Assembly (NCBI GenBank): GCA_963576785.1
Contig: OY756146.1
Coordinates: 1,798,001 to 1,862,000 of the forward strand
DNA length: 64,000 nt
Source: Chlorophyllum brunneum
Taxonomy: Eukaryota > Basidiomycota > Agaricomycetes > Agaricales > Agaricaceae
Direction of reading: 5' to 3'
The position numbers and the translations under genes were made by a program. Numbering within the stretch: the first letter of the stretch is position 1; every line of letters starts with the position of its first letter. Below, piece by piece: positions 22,082-33,900 of the stretch. The notes under the pieces are model-generated. The model worked only from the letters and a program-made list of their open reading frames with translations, was not told the origin of the DNA and made no database searches.

Positions 22082-23515
22082 TCAGTTGTCTTGTAAGCCA
22101 TCTAACTCTTCGAGAATCTCTTGAACTTTCGTCAAGTCAAGTTCAATATTCGGGTGCTTCCTCATCGCCTGTCGAAGGACTTGGTGCTCCCCCAGCACAT
22201 AATTCTGAAAACCGACATCCTGCCACCCAAAGCCCCATGATTCAAGATCCTTTACAATTTGGCCCGCTGTCGGACGATCGCCCGGATTGCGTGCCCAACA
22301 ACGGTTCATCAAACCCCACATGTCGTCATCAATTCCGTCTAGCTCTGGAAATGTACTTGCGTCGGGACGAATAGGTAGTTGGCCCTCGTTGATTGCATCA
22401 AGGATCTTAATTTTGCTAGACATATGGTGGTAGGCTTCCAACCGTGTCATAACCTGGTCGCGTGGTAGGTCTTTTTCGCTTTGGAAAAAGGAAGAGTAGA
22501 CGATACCTCATAGCAGACACAACCGAATTCCCATACATCGGTGGCCTGAGTTGCGCGATACTCACCAGATACAATTGACTCGGGTGCTTGCCAATTAGAG
22601 GTGGGGCCCTGAGCCGCAGGTGGGGACACTTTGATTGTGCTGGTCGCAGGGTCCACCTGGGCCTCGGAGAAATCCATAATGCATGCCCGCCCAATATCAT
22701 TCACGGCAACAGTATCCTGTATTTGCGGGATTCAGGAGAGTCCCAATGAGAGGGAAGCGTGAGCTTACACGCCGAAGATGGCGGTGGACGATGTTCCGAC
22801 TATGTAGGTACCAGAGCCCATTTGCAATGTCATAGATCTGTGAGGATATACTCATGAGTTACGGGCCAATCAGAGAAGTATCACACGCACAAGCGGTTTG
22901 CGTGGCCTACGAGGATTCTCGTCAAGAAAATCCTTGAGGTTACCATTGGCCATCCATGGGGATACCAGACAGAGCCGCCTGCGATCCGTATCTGGAAAAT
23001 ATACACCATAAAATGGTCTTATGTTAGGATGGGAAAGTCGAGACCATAAGGCCACTCCATGAGAAAGGGCCTACTCAACGACACGGTCAAAAGAAGTAAG
23101 AGAAAACAACATAACGAACAGACCTCAAATGTGGAGCCAGACTCTGCCCGGTTGCGTATCCAAGCAACTTGCAATAGCAGCGGCTGTTCACCGTGGTGGC
23201 CTTTGCAGACATCGCCAAGGAGGCCAGCGCTATCTTCCCAATTGGCAACCACATCCTTCAATTCGTACGACCGCGGATACAAGCCGGAGGCCACGGAGAG
23301 CTCGTACAACCATGAGGGTTGAAGGTCGAGATTTGGGGAGTGAGAAGCTATCTGGTAGAAAGATTCAACGGAGGTAATAATAGCAAAAACATAGTAATCC
23401 TGCACTCACCAGATCGACAAAATCCAACATCAACTGAGCATGACCATTGCGCAATGATCGCAAAGCCTTCCTCTTGTGTGCAGTGCGAAATACGGATGTG
23501 AGGAGACGAATGAGA
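22082..23515 (-). other. Kinase unit A, left gene (degenerate pseudokinase)
   Basis: The helical module (LLTSVFRTAHKRKALRSLR) is at about 23410-23515. Then come GLYPRSYELKDVVANW; PLLLQVAW, where the ATP-site lysine is Gln; CLVSPWMANGNLKDFL; catalytic loop IVHRHLRR (about 22775-22795), with His for the catalytic Asp; MDFSEAQ for DFG; SNWQAPESI; ATDVWEFGCVCYEV; MNRCWARNPGDRPTAGQI; and the last helix VQEILEELDGLQDN before the stop. K and the catalytic D are missing and the Gly of DFG is Ser, so this is a pseudokinase, perhaps a regulatory module. Confidence 0.75.
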
Positions 23516-26500
23516 TGGTCGCTGGTGGCCAGGGGATCACGCGCTCCTGGAACAAAATCTTAGCGGGGAAAACAAAAACAGGGCGAATGCGCTCATACCA
23601 CGGTCTGGTATAGCCTTATCTCCATTAACCTTGACATGTGCGACAACGTGAGCAATGTGGAGGCCCCAAAATATTGAGCGACTTGCCTTGTGCAGTATGT
23701 ACTGGACCCGAAGCAGCTTCTCAATCGTCGTCAACGAGCGATTTGCCATCCGAGCCTTGATCACTCCGTCCCTGTGGACGAGGTAGCTCTGAATCTCCTC
23801 TTGTCGTTGTCTGAGCCCTTTGTCTTCAAGCCATTGCAAGATTTTCTGGGCAGTCGGTCGCCCCCCAGGTTCACGGGCCAAGCAGGACCTGATCAATCCC
23901 TGCATTTCGTCGGCAATTTCATCCAACCCCGTTATGGGGTTCTCCAGATCGGTGGGGTGTCGGGGTAGTTCCTTCGACGTCAACACCTTTTCATGCTCAG
24001 CAACAGGACAAGGTCAGGATGAGAGCCTGAGTCATACCTCGTAACAGACGCATCCAAAAGCCCATATATCGCAAGGCTTACTACAGGGTTCGCCACCTAA
24101 AAGCTCCGGGGCCGACCAGCTTGGGCGTCCAGTCGTACTGGCCTCAACCGCGCCATAAGCACTTCGCACAGTCAACATCCCAAGGTCGGTGATGCAAGCT
24201 CTCCCCCAGTAGTCTACGAGCACATTTGACTGCCAAATTTAATACGTGCCTTATGGAGGAAGGAGATCATACGATACCATTTTGAGCCGACCATGGACAA
24301 CATCCTCGCCATGGAGATACGTAAGGCCGCTGACGATATCGCAGATCTGGGCGATGTTATTACTGGGGCCCGAGCAGCAGATAGACAAACTCACGAAATC
24401 TTCACGAGCTACGGACACATTTTGCTCTAGATACTCACGAAGTGTGCGTCTCTCCCTCCAAGGAGTCACAACACAAAGCTGCCTCGGGCCTTCACCCAGG
24501 CAGTGGATGCCATAGAGCGGCAGGATGTTCGGATGATCAAATCGTGCCCATTGAATGACCTCTTTCATGAATGTCTAGTCCAAGCCGCAGCATCAGAGGA
24601 GTGTCAGAGCCAAGGTCGACTGCGAAAACAGACCTTGGGCACGGAACCCACATCCACTTCCTTGAGTACCTTGACACACAACGGTTGCTCGCCATGAAAG
24701 CCTTGATAAACGTCACAGAAACCTTTTGCGAGTGGTTCGGATCTCCACGTTACTTCATTCGGCATGTAACGCCGCGGATACAGCCCTCGAGACTCAGAGA
24801 GTTGACACACAGTTGCAGCGGCGCGCGCAGCAAGATCTGGCTCGGGGAAGGGAAACAAGAATGATCGCGTGCTCACGAACGACAGGAAGTCCACCAACAA
24901 TTGCGCTCGATCGTCTTTCAGTTCTTGCAGAGCCTGATTTTTCTGAGGATCGCCCAGCACGGATGATAAAATTTCGGAGAGACGGCGATTCGTTGACAAG
25001 GTGTCGCGAGCCTCTGATACTGAGAAGCGATGAATCCTCGTATGTTCAAAGGGAACTAGATGAACCGTACCAGGATTGAAGGCACTCTCGATACTGTCGA
25101 TCTGGGGAATATGATGACGTGGTGGACGACCAGGCTGGGAGGACACCTACCTCGTCGAGAATACCCTGGACCTCGCCCAAATCAGCCTTGCCTGTACCCG
25201 TGCTCGTAATCGTCGCAGGGTTTGCAGTATCTTGCATCTCATCGTCTCGCTGGCCAACTCCCTGGCGTTCAAGCTCATTCAATATTTCTAGACACGCGGG
25301 CCGTGCTTCTGGATCCTGTGACCAACATCGGTTCATCAACTCCCATGATTCTTCGTCAATCCTGTCCCTAGGGTCTGCTTCGGGCTCCTTGTCGCGTCGC
25401 GCAGGAAGATGCCTCTTCATTAGTGTACCGAAGATCGAGTAAGTGTCTTTCATCCAGTGAAATGGCAGTCGTCTGGATAGAATCTAACACGTCGTGTGAG
25501 CACTAGTTACTTGGGGAAGAGTATACATGCCTCATAACAGATGCATCCGAAAGCCCACACGTCACTAGCTCGAGTAGGGGGAAGTTCCCCCAGCACAAGC
25601 TCAGGGGAGGCCCAACGAATCGTAGAGTTAAAGGTGCTGTTTGTCACCTTCGAAAAGCCTACGGTTCGATTTGTCCAAACACTGGAAGATCCGAAATCCG
25701 CAATGCAGGCTCGTCCGGATCCATCTACAAGGATATTCATCTAGCACATATCAGTACGTCAGCTGAAGTATATGTACAATGGAGTAGGTTGGATTTACCC
25801 CTTTAAGATCTCCATGAATGATGTCCTCGTCGTGTAAGTATGCAAGACCTAAGGCAACATCGCGGACCTATCGGTGACGATCCAGCATGAGGAGAGAGAT
25901 GACATGATAAACGGTGGGCGCACCAGCGGTTTGCGGGGTTCATTAGGGGTCTTTGCGAGATAAGTTTCAAGGCTACCCTTCTTCATCCAGGGCGAGACAA
26001 GGCAGAGTTTGTCCTTCGACCCCTCCAGATAGAATACTCCTAAAAAGGGTACAACGTTAAGGTGACGGAGTTCCCCCCATGAAATCGCCTCCTTCGCAAA
26101 GAGCTTTTTCGCAAGAGTCAGCACGTGAAATAGCAAACGAGTGCAGATCAAGACGAACCTTGAGCGTCTCCACTCGCTCGGCGCCAGTCAACCGCACGTG
26201 TTTCAAACAGACCTCCAGGGAACCTTGTTTTCCCCAGAAAATGTCACTGAACGTCCCTCCACTGGAGCGGGCCCTAAGGTCTGTGATACCCTCCAGCACA
26301 TACCAGCTCGGGTAGAGCATCGAAGACCCGCAAAGTCCTCGGAGGGCCACATGAGCGTGCTTGCGAAGCCAAGGCATTGAAGTATTTGCAGGCTCTGACA
26401 ACAACTATCAGAAGGCGGTGAGCAGAATGTACGGCGTCAGATCTAGTAGCCCTTCACCCCGTGTAGGAAATTGATGACAATTTGAGCGCGCCTCCCCTTC

Positions 26501-27358
26501 AAGCCTTCGAGGGCCCTGCTTTTCTCAGGGGTACTCAGGATGCTTGCCAGCGTGAATAACGCGATGAGTGCAGCCTAGCAATGCGGATTAAGTGATATGA
26601 ACGTTGTGTGGAATCGCGATGGCCCTGCTGTCTGGCGGCTTGAGGATGTCACAGACCCATCCTCTGAATAGTGGCGAAATAAAGTAGAAAAAGACGAGAA
26701 AACGGGTGTGGCATTCACCTTCGGGTCGTCCCGCGTTGGTGTTGGGGTTACCGGTGTCCCAACCGCAGAGCCTGGACGTGTTGCTTCGACATCATCGCGT
26801 TCTGAGCTTGAACTCTCATCCGGTGAACTACCACAAATTTGTCATCCCGAGAACACGTAGTTGACCGTAAGCGGGAACCACGCACCTCATTGTATTCTCT
26901 TGAACCTGCTTGATTAACTGATCTAGATCACTGTTCCATCGCTCCACTTCTTTTCTTATTTCACTCTTACGCCCTGAAGCCACAGACGTCTCTGTCGACC
27001 AAAGTTGAACATGCTTCAAGATTTTTTCCAACATGCTGCAATATCCTAATCAACGCCACAGAACACGAATTCAGTACCAGGCAGGGGAACTCACGCAGTG
27101 CTGTCTTCAACCATTCCTTGAGACTCCACCTGTGCCACTTCCAGTGCTAGCTGTGTGCTCTTCGTTCCTAGTTGTCTGACGTGCTGTACTATCGGTGAAT
27201 AGTGACCTCTGAATCTGGAAGTCTCTGATCACCTTGTTCGTCTTAATATTGGTTACATTCTTGACAATCGCTGACGCTAGTTCACCTGTGAGTGGCGTCA
27301 GCGATGCATACAGATTCAGACCAGAGAGAGTAGTACTGGGACTTGGTTGTGCAGCCAT
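22082..27358 (-). CDS. Tri-kinase gene, left copy: helical N-terminus plus three TKL-like kinase units
   Basis: One intron-rich gene is inferred from ATG 27358 to TGA 22082. Order: (1) a helical N-terminal domain; (2) an acidic/serine linker (SSPDESSSSERDD); (3) kinase unit C; (4) unit B; (5) unit A. Each unit opens with a short helical module (for example SILSTPEKSRALEGLKG; SSVLGDPQKNQALQELK) and closes with a helix like VQGILDEV or VQEILEELDG. The end of unit C and the start of unit B are joined by an intron only, and the helical module before unit A is in frame, which supports one polypeptide of roughly 1,400-1,500 residues; three separate genes remain possible. Introns are 45-60 bp with GT..AG. 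The divergent paralog is at 30224-35576. Confidence 0.7.
23660..25140 (-). other. Kinase unit B, left gene (pseudokinase)
   Basis: Starts IDSIESAFNPGTVH with the module SSVLGDPQKNQALQELK, then GLYPRRYMPNEVTW. The ATP-site lysine is kept (PLCVKVLKEV, about 24672). The catalytic loop is VVHGRLKMV (about 24280-24300), so the catalytic Asp of HRD is replaced by Arg. DFG is DLG (CITDLGML). APE is present as WSAPELLGGE. The end is CLAREPGGRPTAQKILQWL and LLRVQYILHK. Without the catalytic Asp it should be inactive but may bind nucleotide. Confidence 0.72.
25165..26600 (-). other. Kinase unit C, left gene (catalytically plausible)
   Basis: Order on the minus strand: helical module ALIALFTLASILSTPEKSRA, then MLYPSWYVLEGITDLRARS, a G-loop-like GGTFSDIFWGKQG, and the ATP-site lysine in LEVCLKHV (about 26200). 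Hinge LCLVSPWMKKGSLETYL; catalytic loop IIHGDLKG (about 25803-25817; HRD is replaced by HGD, the usual form in this family, with Asp kept); CIADFGSS (about 25690); WASPELV for APE; ASDVWAFGCICYE; and the C-lobe end MNRCWSQDPEARPACLEIL. All catalytic residues K, D and D are present, so an active kinase is plausible. Confidence 0.75.
26828..27358 (-). other. N-terminal helical domain, left tri-kinase gene
   Basis: Exon 1 encodes NLYASLTPLTGELASAIVKN and VTNIKTNK. It is followed by an intron starting GTGATCAGAG and ending TACAG; a second exon reads VRQLGTKSTQLALEVAQV, and a third reads MLEKILKHVQLWSTETS, RKSEIRKEVERWNSDLDQL and IKQVQENTM. The pattern of four predicted helices, with a KTNK turn and a late basic helix, resembles the MLKL N-terminal/HeLo-like domains found before kinases in many Agaricomycete proteins. 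In MLKL and plant relatives this bundle permeabilises membranes in cell death. That role is inference here. Confidence 0.55.
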
Positions 27359-29105
27359 GATGGGACATGAGAGGAAGGCGTGGGTGTCTGATGGACTTTA
27401 CTCATACTGCAGCTGATCAGCGATAAGAGAGACGCTTGAGGTGCTAGAAGTGCACAGGCATGTCAGAATGACAGATGGGATGTGCATAATTAGCCGTCGA
27501 AGCGCCCTGATACCGCATGGTCACAATGACAGATACATAAGAGAATCTGCACATGAATGATGTTCATAGACGGGTCACAGGCATGACTATACAGAAGTCA
27601 CACCGAAGTAAAATTGAACGGAAAATAGACGATGAGACAAATAGCGATACTTGGATGCTTGACATCGATATGCCTTCAGGTATTCATCTCCCCATAGTGT
27701 TCTCCGAATCCAGCGTCTCTCCAGCTATAACCTATTATCAGATAGAGTCTGAGAATTTGTGCGTGGGTTGGGTTTTAGACGAAAGAGTGATACGTCTGGT
27801 GATTGTGAACGGCATGGGAGCCGAAACGCAGTCAGGTGGGTTGGGTCGCTGGTGTTGCCCATTCATTAATCGAGTGTCCCCCTCACGCCGAGGCCGGGAA
27901 GAACTGAGAAGAACCCTACATATCCACCCATCCGGTCTGGTATGCCAGCCAACCGAAGGGTCCAGCTGAACGGATCAAATAGATGACAGGATGTATCTAT
28001 AGAGCATTTCCCTAGGTGGACACACTAAACAATACGACTATAAGCAGAGTATGATGGGCGAAAGTACAGGACCGGGGAGCATTTAGTGTACGTAGATTCA
28101 ACCCGTCTTAATGTGCTTGTAGCGGTATACGGATGCATAGTCCAAAAAAAAGATCCGAGCACATGCACACGGAGGCCTCAAGCGATAAACTGATGGGGTT
28201 CCTGGTGATGTATTGTGTCTGGTTGTCTGATGCTATTACAAAAGTCTTCTACGCCCTCGAAGACCCCATATTCTTAGGCTCCCCTCCCCATCTTTCTCCC
28301 CTCCAACAGTAACGACTCATTTTGCACCTAGCGGCACAATGTCATACGCTCCCCCACGCATCTTGCGGGTCGCATCTGGAATTGGTTCGCAGGTTTTTCT
28401 TTCCACGTGAACCAGATTCGTGTATCGGGTCAATTCCGGTTGCTCGCATATTCGCCTTTAATTATCCTCCAATGTAACCATTACCAGGCTATATCTCTTC
28501 CTGCCTTCCTTCTTTTCTTCTTCCTTGTATCACTTGCTTTTTCCTTGTGTTTTGTGGTTCATGATAGTTGGCAGGTGGCTAGGTGTTGGGTTAACCTCGC
28601 GGTTCACCCGAGTTGCTTACGTAACCTCATAAGCTAAATTGGATTTGCAAGCCCGTAGGCTCATTAAGGGTGTTACTTACTATCACGATAGAGTGTTCTC
28701 AGTCGTATACGTGTATCGAGAGTATACAGAGAGGGAGGTGGATAGTCGAAGAAGAAGGGATGATGCTATATCCTCCTATGTACCTTTAATGGTTAGTCAC
28801 GTGTGTGTAAACGATCGGGTTTACATGATTCCATTCGAGGTTCGGTGGGCCGTGGCTGGGATGAGTTCCTATTCACGAGAATTAACTGTTTTATGGTTAC
28901 TTCAGGAAAAACACCCTACTGGATGGCCCGTCAACCACCTCTGGTCACTATCCCTCCACTAAAACGGAAATAAACCAAACGGCAGAACGATCTCGAAGCA
29001 GGGTATAATATTACGTAAATATGCTCGTGATCACGCTGCACAAATTGGCTCATACCCTAGCTCGCTGCACGAGCACCCACTACCTTCCTCTCACGTCCCA
29101 CTATG
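27359..29105. other. Intergenic region between the divergent kinase genes
   Basis: About 1.75 kb without a supported gene. It should hold the promoters of both divergent genes; no clear TATA box was identified. Open frames here (27553-27969, 28407-28637, 28639-28962) have no recognisable domain or intron pattern. T-rich tracts lie near 28500-28530. Confidence 0.6.
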
Positions 29106-29291
29106 TCCGCACGGCAAAGCCCTAGTAATGCCCCCTCTTCTCTGAATCTGTATGTACCGCTGACGCCACTCACAGGTGAACTAGCGTCAGCGATTGTCAA
29201 GAATGTAACCAATATTAAGACGAACAAGGTGATCTGAGACTTCCAGATTCAGAGGTCACTATTCACCGATAGTACAGCACGTCAGACAACT
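29106..29291 (+). pseudogene. Third copy of the N-terminal exon, cut by the assembly gap
   Basis: ATG at 29106 is followed by LNLYVPLTPLTGELASAIVK and NVTNIKTNK, then the same intron (GTGATC...TACAG) and the start of exon 2. From about 29145 to 29291 it matches the left gene (27320-27170, minus) at about 98% by eye, while the first 39 bases differ clearly. The copy runs into the N gap; its continuation is unknown. It may be a gene fragment, a conversion tract or a collapsed haplotype. Confidence 0.65.
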
Positions 29292-29491
29292 NNNNNNNNN
29301 NNNNNNNNNNNNNNNNNNNNNNNNNNNNNNNNNNNNNNNNNNNNNNNNNNNNNNNNNNNNNNNNNNNNNNNNNNNNNNNNNNNNNNNNNNNNNNNNNNNN
29401 NNNNNNNNNNNNNNNNNNNNNNNNNNNNNNNNNNNNNNNNNNNNNNNNNNNNNNNNNNNNNNNNNNNNNNNNNNNNNNNNNNNNNNNNNNN
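29292..29491. other. Assembly gap, exactly 200 N
   Basis: A run of exactly 200 N, most likely a placeholder of unknown true length. It lies directly after the near-identical N-terminal exon copy. Confidence 0.99.
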
Positions 29492-29602
29492 TACGTCGAC
29501 CCCTTCATTGTATTTCGTCTAGTTGTGGGCAGCCTGAGTGTGGTTTTGACCCGCGATACTCGAGATCATATTATTCAAACCTCACTTCCAACGACCACCA
29601 CC

Positions 29603-29937
29603 ATGCCTCGCATCTACCATCTACTTCTTTTGGTTCCTGTACTGACTATTCCTATCATTGATAGATAATCACCGAGCGCATCACTCTTTCCTCCAAAACT
29701 CAACCCGCAACCAAACCTTCCAAGGCCAACCAAACCTCCACACCACCTGCGTACACTCTATCCATTGCCTATGTTCGTTCCACAAACGCCGGTAAATCAC
29801 TACTAGCAAAGGGCAAGACCAAAGTCGTACAGAGTTATACCTCATTCTTCGACGAACAAGGAACCATGGATCAGGAGGCGTTTGAGAAGTGGGTTGGAGA
29901 GGCGGTAGAGAGTGCTATGGATGGGAAGAACGCTTGA
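29603..29937 (+). pseudogene. Small secreted-protein-like ORF with a frameshift
   Basis: ATG at 29603 gives a hydrophobic signal-like start, MPRIYHLLLLVPVLTIPII (frame 2), that stops at 29666. The frame 1 continuation from 29665 reads ITERITLSSKTQPATKPSK, YTLSIAYVRSTNAGKSLLAK, GKTKVVQSYTSFFDEQG and ends MDQEAFEKWVGEAVES...A-stop at 29937. Together they give a protein of about 110 residues of the small-secreted kind. The frame change falls in the short repeat GATAGATAA, a typical slippage site. It is either a real indel or a sequencing error. It has no family that I recognise with confidence. Confidence 0.5.
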
Positions 29938-30223
29938 GGCTTAACGGTTATTAAATTGTGATTTCCTCTAGTACTGTTTTTATCTTCCTCGTCGACCTTT
30001 TTGCCCTTCGATTGATCTGGTTTTACCCTAGTTTGACATGTGTTCCTTCTCTGTGGTCCGTGTATGAATATCACTCGTGCGTAGATTTTGCACATATCTG
30101 TCGATGTGACCATGTGGCGTCAAGCGCACTTCTAGCGCCTCCAGCGCCTTTCTTATCGGTGATCAGCGCTTGCATCCCTAATAAGATCCATCAAACACCC
30201 CCGCTTTCCTGACATGTTCCGCC

Positions 30224-30915
30224 ATGTCTGCACAGCGAAACCCCAGTACTGCCTTCCCCTTTGTGATTTGTGGGGACTACTGACGCCGTTCGCAGGTGAT
30301 CTTGCGACGGAGATTGTCAAGAATGTAACCGGTATTAAGGCAGGAAAGGTGATCTGAGGCTTCCGGATTCGAGAGGTCGGTACTGATTGATCCTCTAGCG
30401 CGTCAGAGCCCTAGGACCGAAGAGCGTAGAGTTGGCAGTAGAAGCAATAGAGGCAAAGTCTCAAGCAACAATCGCGGAGAGTATTGCGTGAGTTCTATCG
30501 ACAGACCTTGAGCTCGCGTTGTATGACGTTGATTGGACTGTTAAAGTATATTGGAGAAAATACTGGAACGTGTTCAACTTTGGTCAACCGAGACGTCTGC
30601 GACTCAAGAGCGTAGGAGCGAGATGAAGGAAGAGGTCGAACAATGCCATCAAGATCTTGACCTGTTGATCAAGAGGATTCAAGAAACTGCGGTTGAGTAG
30701 GTGACTTCCACCGTGTTCGCGACGTGATCCCGGATTGACATGACAATGTTAGTTCCCCGGACGAGAGCTCGAGCTCAGAAAGTGGGGATGCGCCAACGGT
30801 TCCTTCGAACGGAGATCTTCCAGTGGTTCCTACAAACGACGATGCAGAAGCGAAGGACCCGGAAACTGAGACCGGGGCGTCAGTTGCCTCAACAACAGCG
30901 CAGGACGACCCAAAG
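30224..30915 (+). other. N-terminal helical domain, right tri-kinase gene
   Basis: After the frame break the exon reads LTPFAGDLATEIVKNVTGIK. An intron starting GTGATCTGAGG and ending CTCTAG follows, then VRALGPKSVELAVEAIEAKS and, after another intron, ILEKILERVQLWSTETSA, RRSEMKEEVEQCHQDLDLL and IKRIQETAVE. Helix spacing equals that of the left gene. The linker after it is acidic and serine-rich. Confidence 0.55.
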
Positions 30916-33900
30916 GTGAATGCCGTACTCTTCTCTCCGTACTTGTTCCTTCAGCCATCCAAAGGATATACCTAAGAGTCTCAAGCTGCTAGGTAGCGTG
31001 ACTGGGGTTATTGTGGTTACAGGGGGGATTCCTTTTACTCAATCCAGTTTGGCTCCTCTAGGCTACGCTGATCGCCTTGTTCACTCTCGCAAGCATCCTC
31101 AGTACCCCCGAGAAGCGAAAGGCGCTGGAAGACTTGGAAGGTGACGATGCTCAATCCATCATCAATTTCCTGTACAAAGTCAGCAATAATCGTTTTGACA
31201 CGTTCTAGCATATCCGCTCACCGCTTTCACCCTGATAGTTGCTGTCTGAGCCCGCCAACCCTTCAATACCGTGGCTCCGCAAGCACACTCTCCTGGCTCT
31301 GCGAAAGCTCTGCGGTTCTTCAATGCTCTATCCGAGCTGGTATGTGCTGAAGGATATCACCGACTATAGACCCCGCGACGATGGAGGGATGTTTGGTGAC
31401 ATTTTCTCGGGGAAGCAAGGACCCCTCGAACTCTGCTTGAAACTCGTGCGGCTGACAGGCCCTGAGGTAGAGAAGGTGTTCAGGGTTTGTTTTGATCAAT
31501 ATTTGTCTGGTACTGCACATACTGACTCTGTGGCACGAAAAGCTGTATGCGAAGGAGGCGATTGTGTGGGGCCAGCTCCGGCACCCGAACATAGCGCCTT
31601 TCTATGGAATATTCTATCTCAACGAGACAAAGGAAAAGATCTGCTTGGTCTCGCCCTGGATGGACAATGGCAATGTCGAAGCCTATCTCAAAAGGGAGCC
31701 TGGTGCACCCCGCAAACAACTAGTGAGCCCAACTGCGTTTATAATACTTTTGCCGCTGACACACAAGATTGCCACTGGTAGGTCCGCGACGTTGCATTGG
31801 GTCTGGAGTACCTCCACAACGAGAATATCATACATGGAGATCTCAAAGCTGTAAATCCACCCCTATTGTGTCCATCTGCCCCAGCTGATTGGTACAACAT
31901 TTAGACGAATATCCTTGTGGATCAGCTTGGACGGGCTTGCATAGCAGACTTTGGGTCGTCCATCATTCGCGCAGACAGAACCGTCGGATTCGCGAACGCG
32001 ACAGTCAGCGCCTCCAGCTATTCGGATCGCTGGGTCTCTCCAGAGCTGCTACAAGAAGAGGCACGTCCTACTCGAGCTAGTGACGTATGGGCTTTAGGAT
32101 GTGTCTGCTATGAGGTGTGTGTGGACTTCCTGGAGCGATCAGTACTCATGCAGCATGTCAGATCCTCTCCAGAAGGTTACCATTTCACTCGATGAGGGGC
32201 GCCAATGCCAATCCGCGGATCTTGGCAGCGGTCATGAGGGGTACTCGACCTGCACGACGTGACAAGGAGCCTGAAGCAGAGCCCGGGGACACTATTGATG
32301 ATGAGTCGTGGGATCTGATGAACCGATGTTGGTCACAGGATCCTGAAGCACGGCCAACGTGTCGAGAGATACTGGAAGAGCTTGAGCGCCAGGGAGTTGG
32401 TCAGCACGGCGATGAGAGACAAGATACTACAGTCCATATGACGGTTGCGAGCATAGATACGGTCAAGGTGGATCTGAATGAAGTCCAGGGTATTCTTGAC
32501 CAGGTAAGTACCAGTCTAGCTTTATCGTCCATCAGTCTGCTCATGTGTCGCCCTAGATCGACACAGTCGAAAGCGCCTTCAGTCTCAGTACGTTCGTTGA
32601 GTTTCAATTGGATCCACCAAGCCTGATAATTCATCAGTATCAGAGGCTCGTAACATTTTGTCAACGAACCGCCGTCTCTCCGAAGTTGTATCATCCGTAC
32701 TGGGTGACCCGCGCAAGAGTCAGGCCGTGCAAGAGTTGAAAGACGAACGAGCGCAATTGCTGGTGGATCTTCTGCCGCTCGTGAGCACGCGGTCATTCCT
32801 GTCTCCATCCCCTCAGTCAGATCTTGCGAGACGTGCCACAGCTACGCTGGGCCAACTCTCTGAGATCCTGGGGTTGTACCCACAGCGCTATGTGCTGAGT
32901 GATATAACACTGGATCCTGAGCTATGCGCCGGTGATTTGTGTGACATTCATAGAGGCCGCCATGGCAAGCTACCATTGTGCGTGAAGGTATTCAAGCAGG
33001 CCGACATAGAATCCGTACCCAAGGTTCCGTTTTCTGACTGACGCTTGTCCCCTTCTGACATTGTGATCGTGGCCAGGTATTTGTGAAGGACGCCATCCAA
33101 TGGGCGCGACTCGATCATCCAAACATTCTGCCCTTCTATGGCATCCACTACCTGGATGAGAGTCCTGCGCGGTTCTGCGTTGTGACACCTTGGAGGGAGA
33201 GCAATACGCTCGGTGAATATTTGCAGAGGAACTCGTCCATACCTCGTGAAAATTTCGTGAGTACTTCCAGCTCTGATCTGGACCTCAGTATCAACATCAT
33301 GTAGATCTACGACATCATCAGCGGCCTCGAGTATCTCCACGACCAGGATATCGTCCATGGTCGGCTCAAAATGGTATTGTACCATTTTCTATCTCTCTCT
33401 CAGGGTACACACTGAGTTTGGCAGTCAAACGTGCTCGTGGACTATTTTGGGAGAGCTTGTATCACCGATCTTGGGATGTCGACTGTGCGGACTACTCCTG
33501 GGCTGGTCAGTGTCAAGGCTACAGAGCATCCAAGCTGGTCGGCCCCGGAGCTTTTGGGTGGCGAATCCTGCGGTAAGCCCTGCGATATATGGCATTTCGG
33601 ATGCATCTGTTATGAGGTAATCGGGTTCCCTCGAGTATACGTGCTATTACTGAGAATAAAAGGTCATGACATCTAAGGAGCTACCCGGACAGTTGACCCC
33701 TCCAGAGCCGTTGGAAATGGACGGTATGGACGACGGCATGCAGGAGCTGGTCAGGTCCTGTTTGGCACGTGAACTGAGGGGACGGCCAACGGCCCAAGAG
33801 ATTTTGCTGCGACTTGAAGGTACGGCTCTTAGACAACGCCAGGAGGAAGTTCGCAGCTACCGAATGCACAAAAACGAGGTGGTCAAGATTCGGAAGACAG

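Noticed and set aside
27553..27969. A 138-codon plus-strand frame between the kinase genes
   Set aside because: No domain, no intron signals, unusual composition; position in a promoter region makes it likely to be chance.
28407..28962. Two adjacent frames of 76 and 107 codons
   Set aside because: No recognisable motif and no homologous counterpart on the other side of the inverted duplication.
29292..29491. An 81-codon frame containing the N run
   Set aside because: An artefact of translating N bases.
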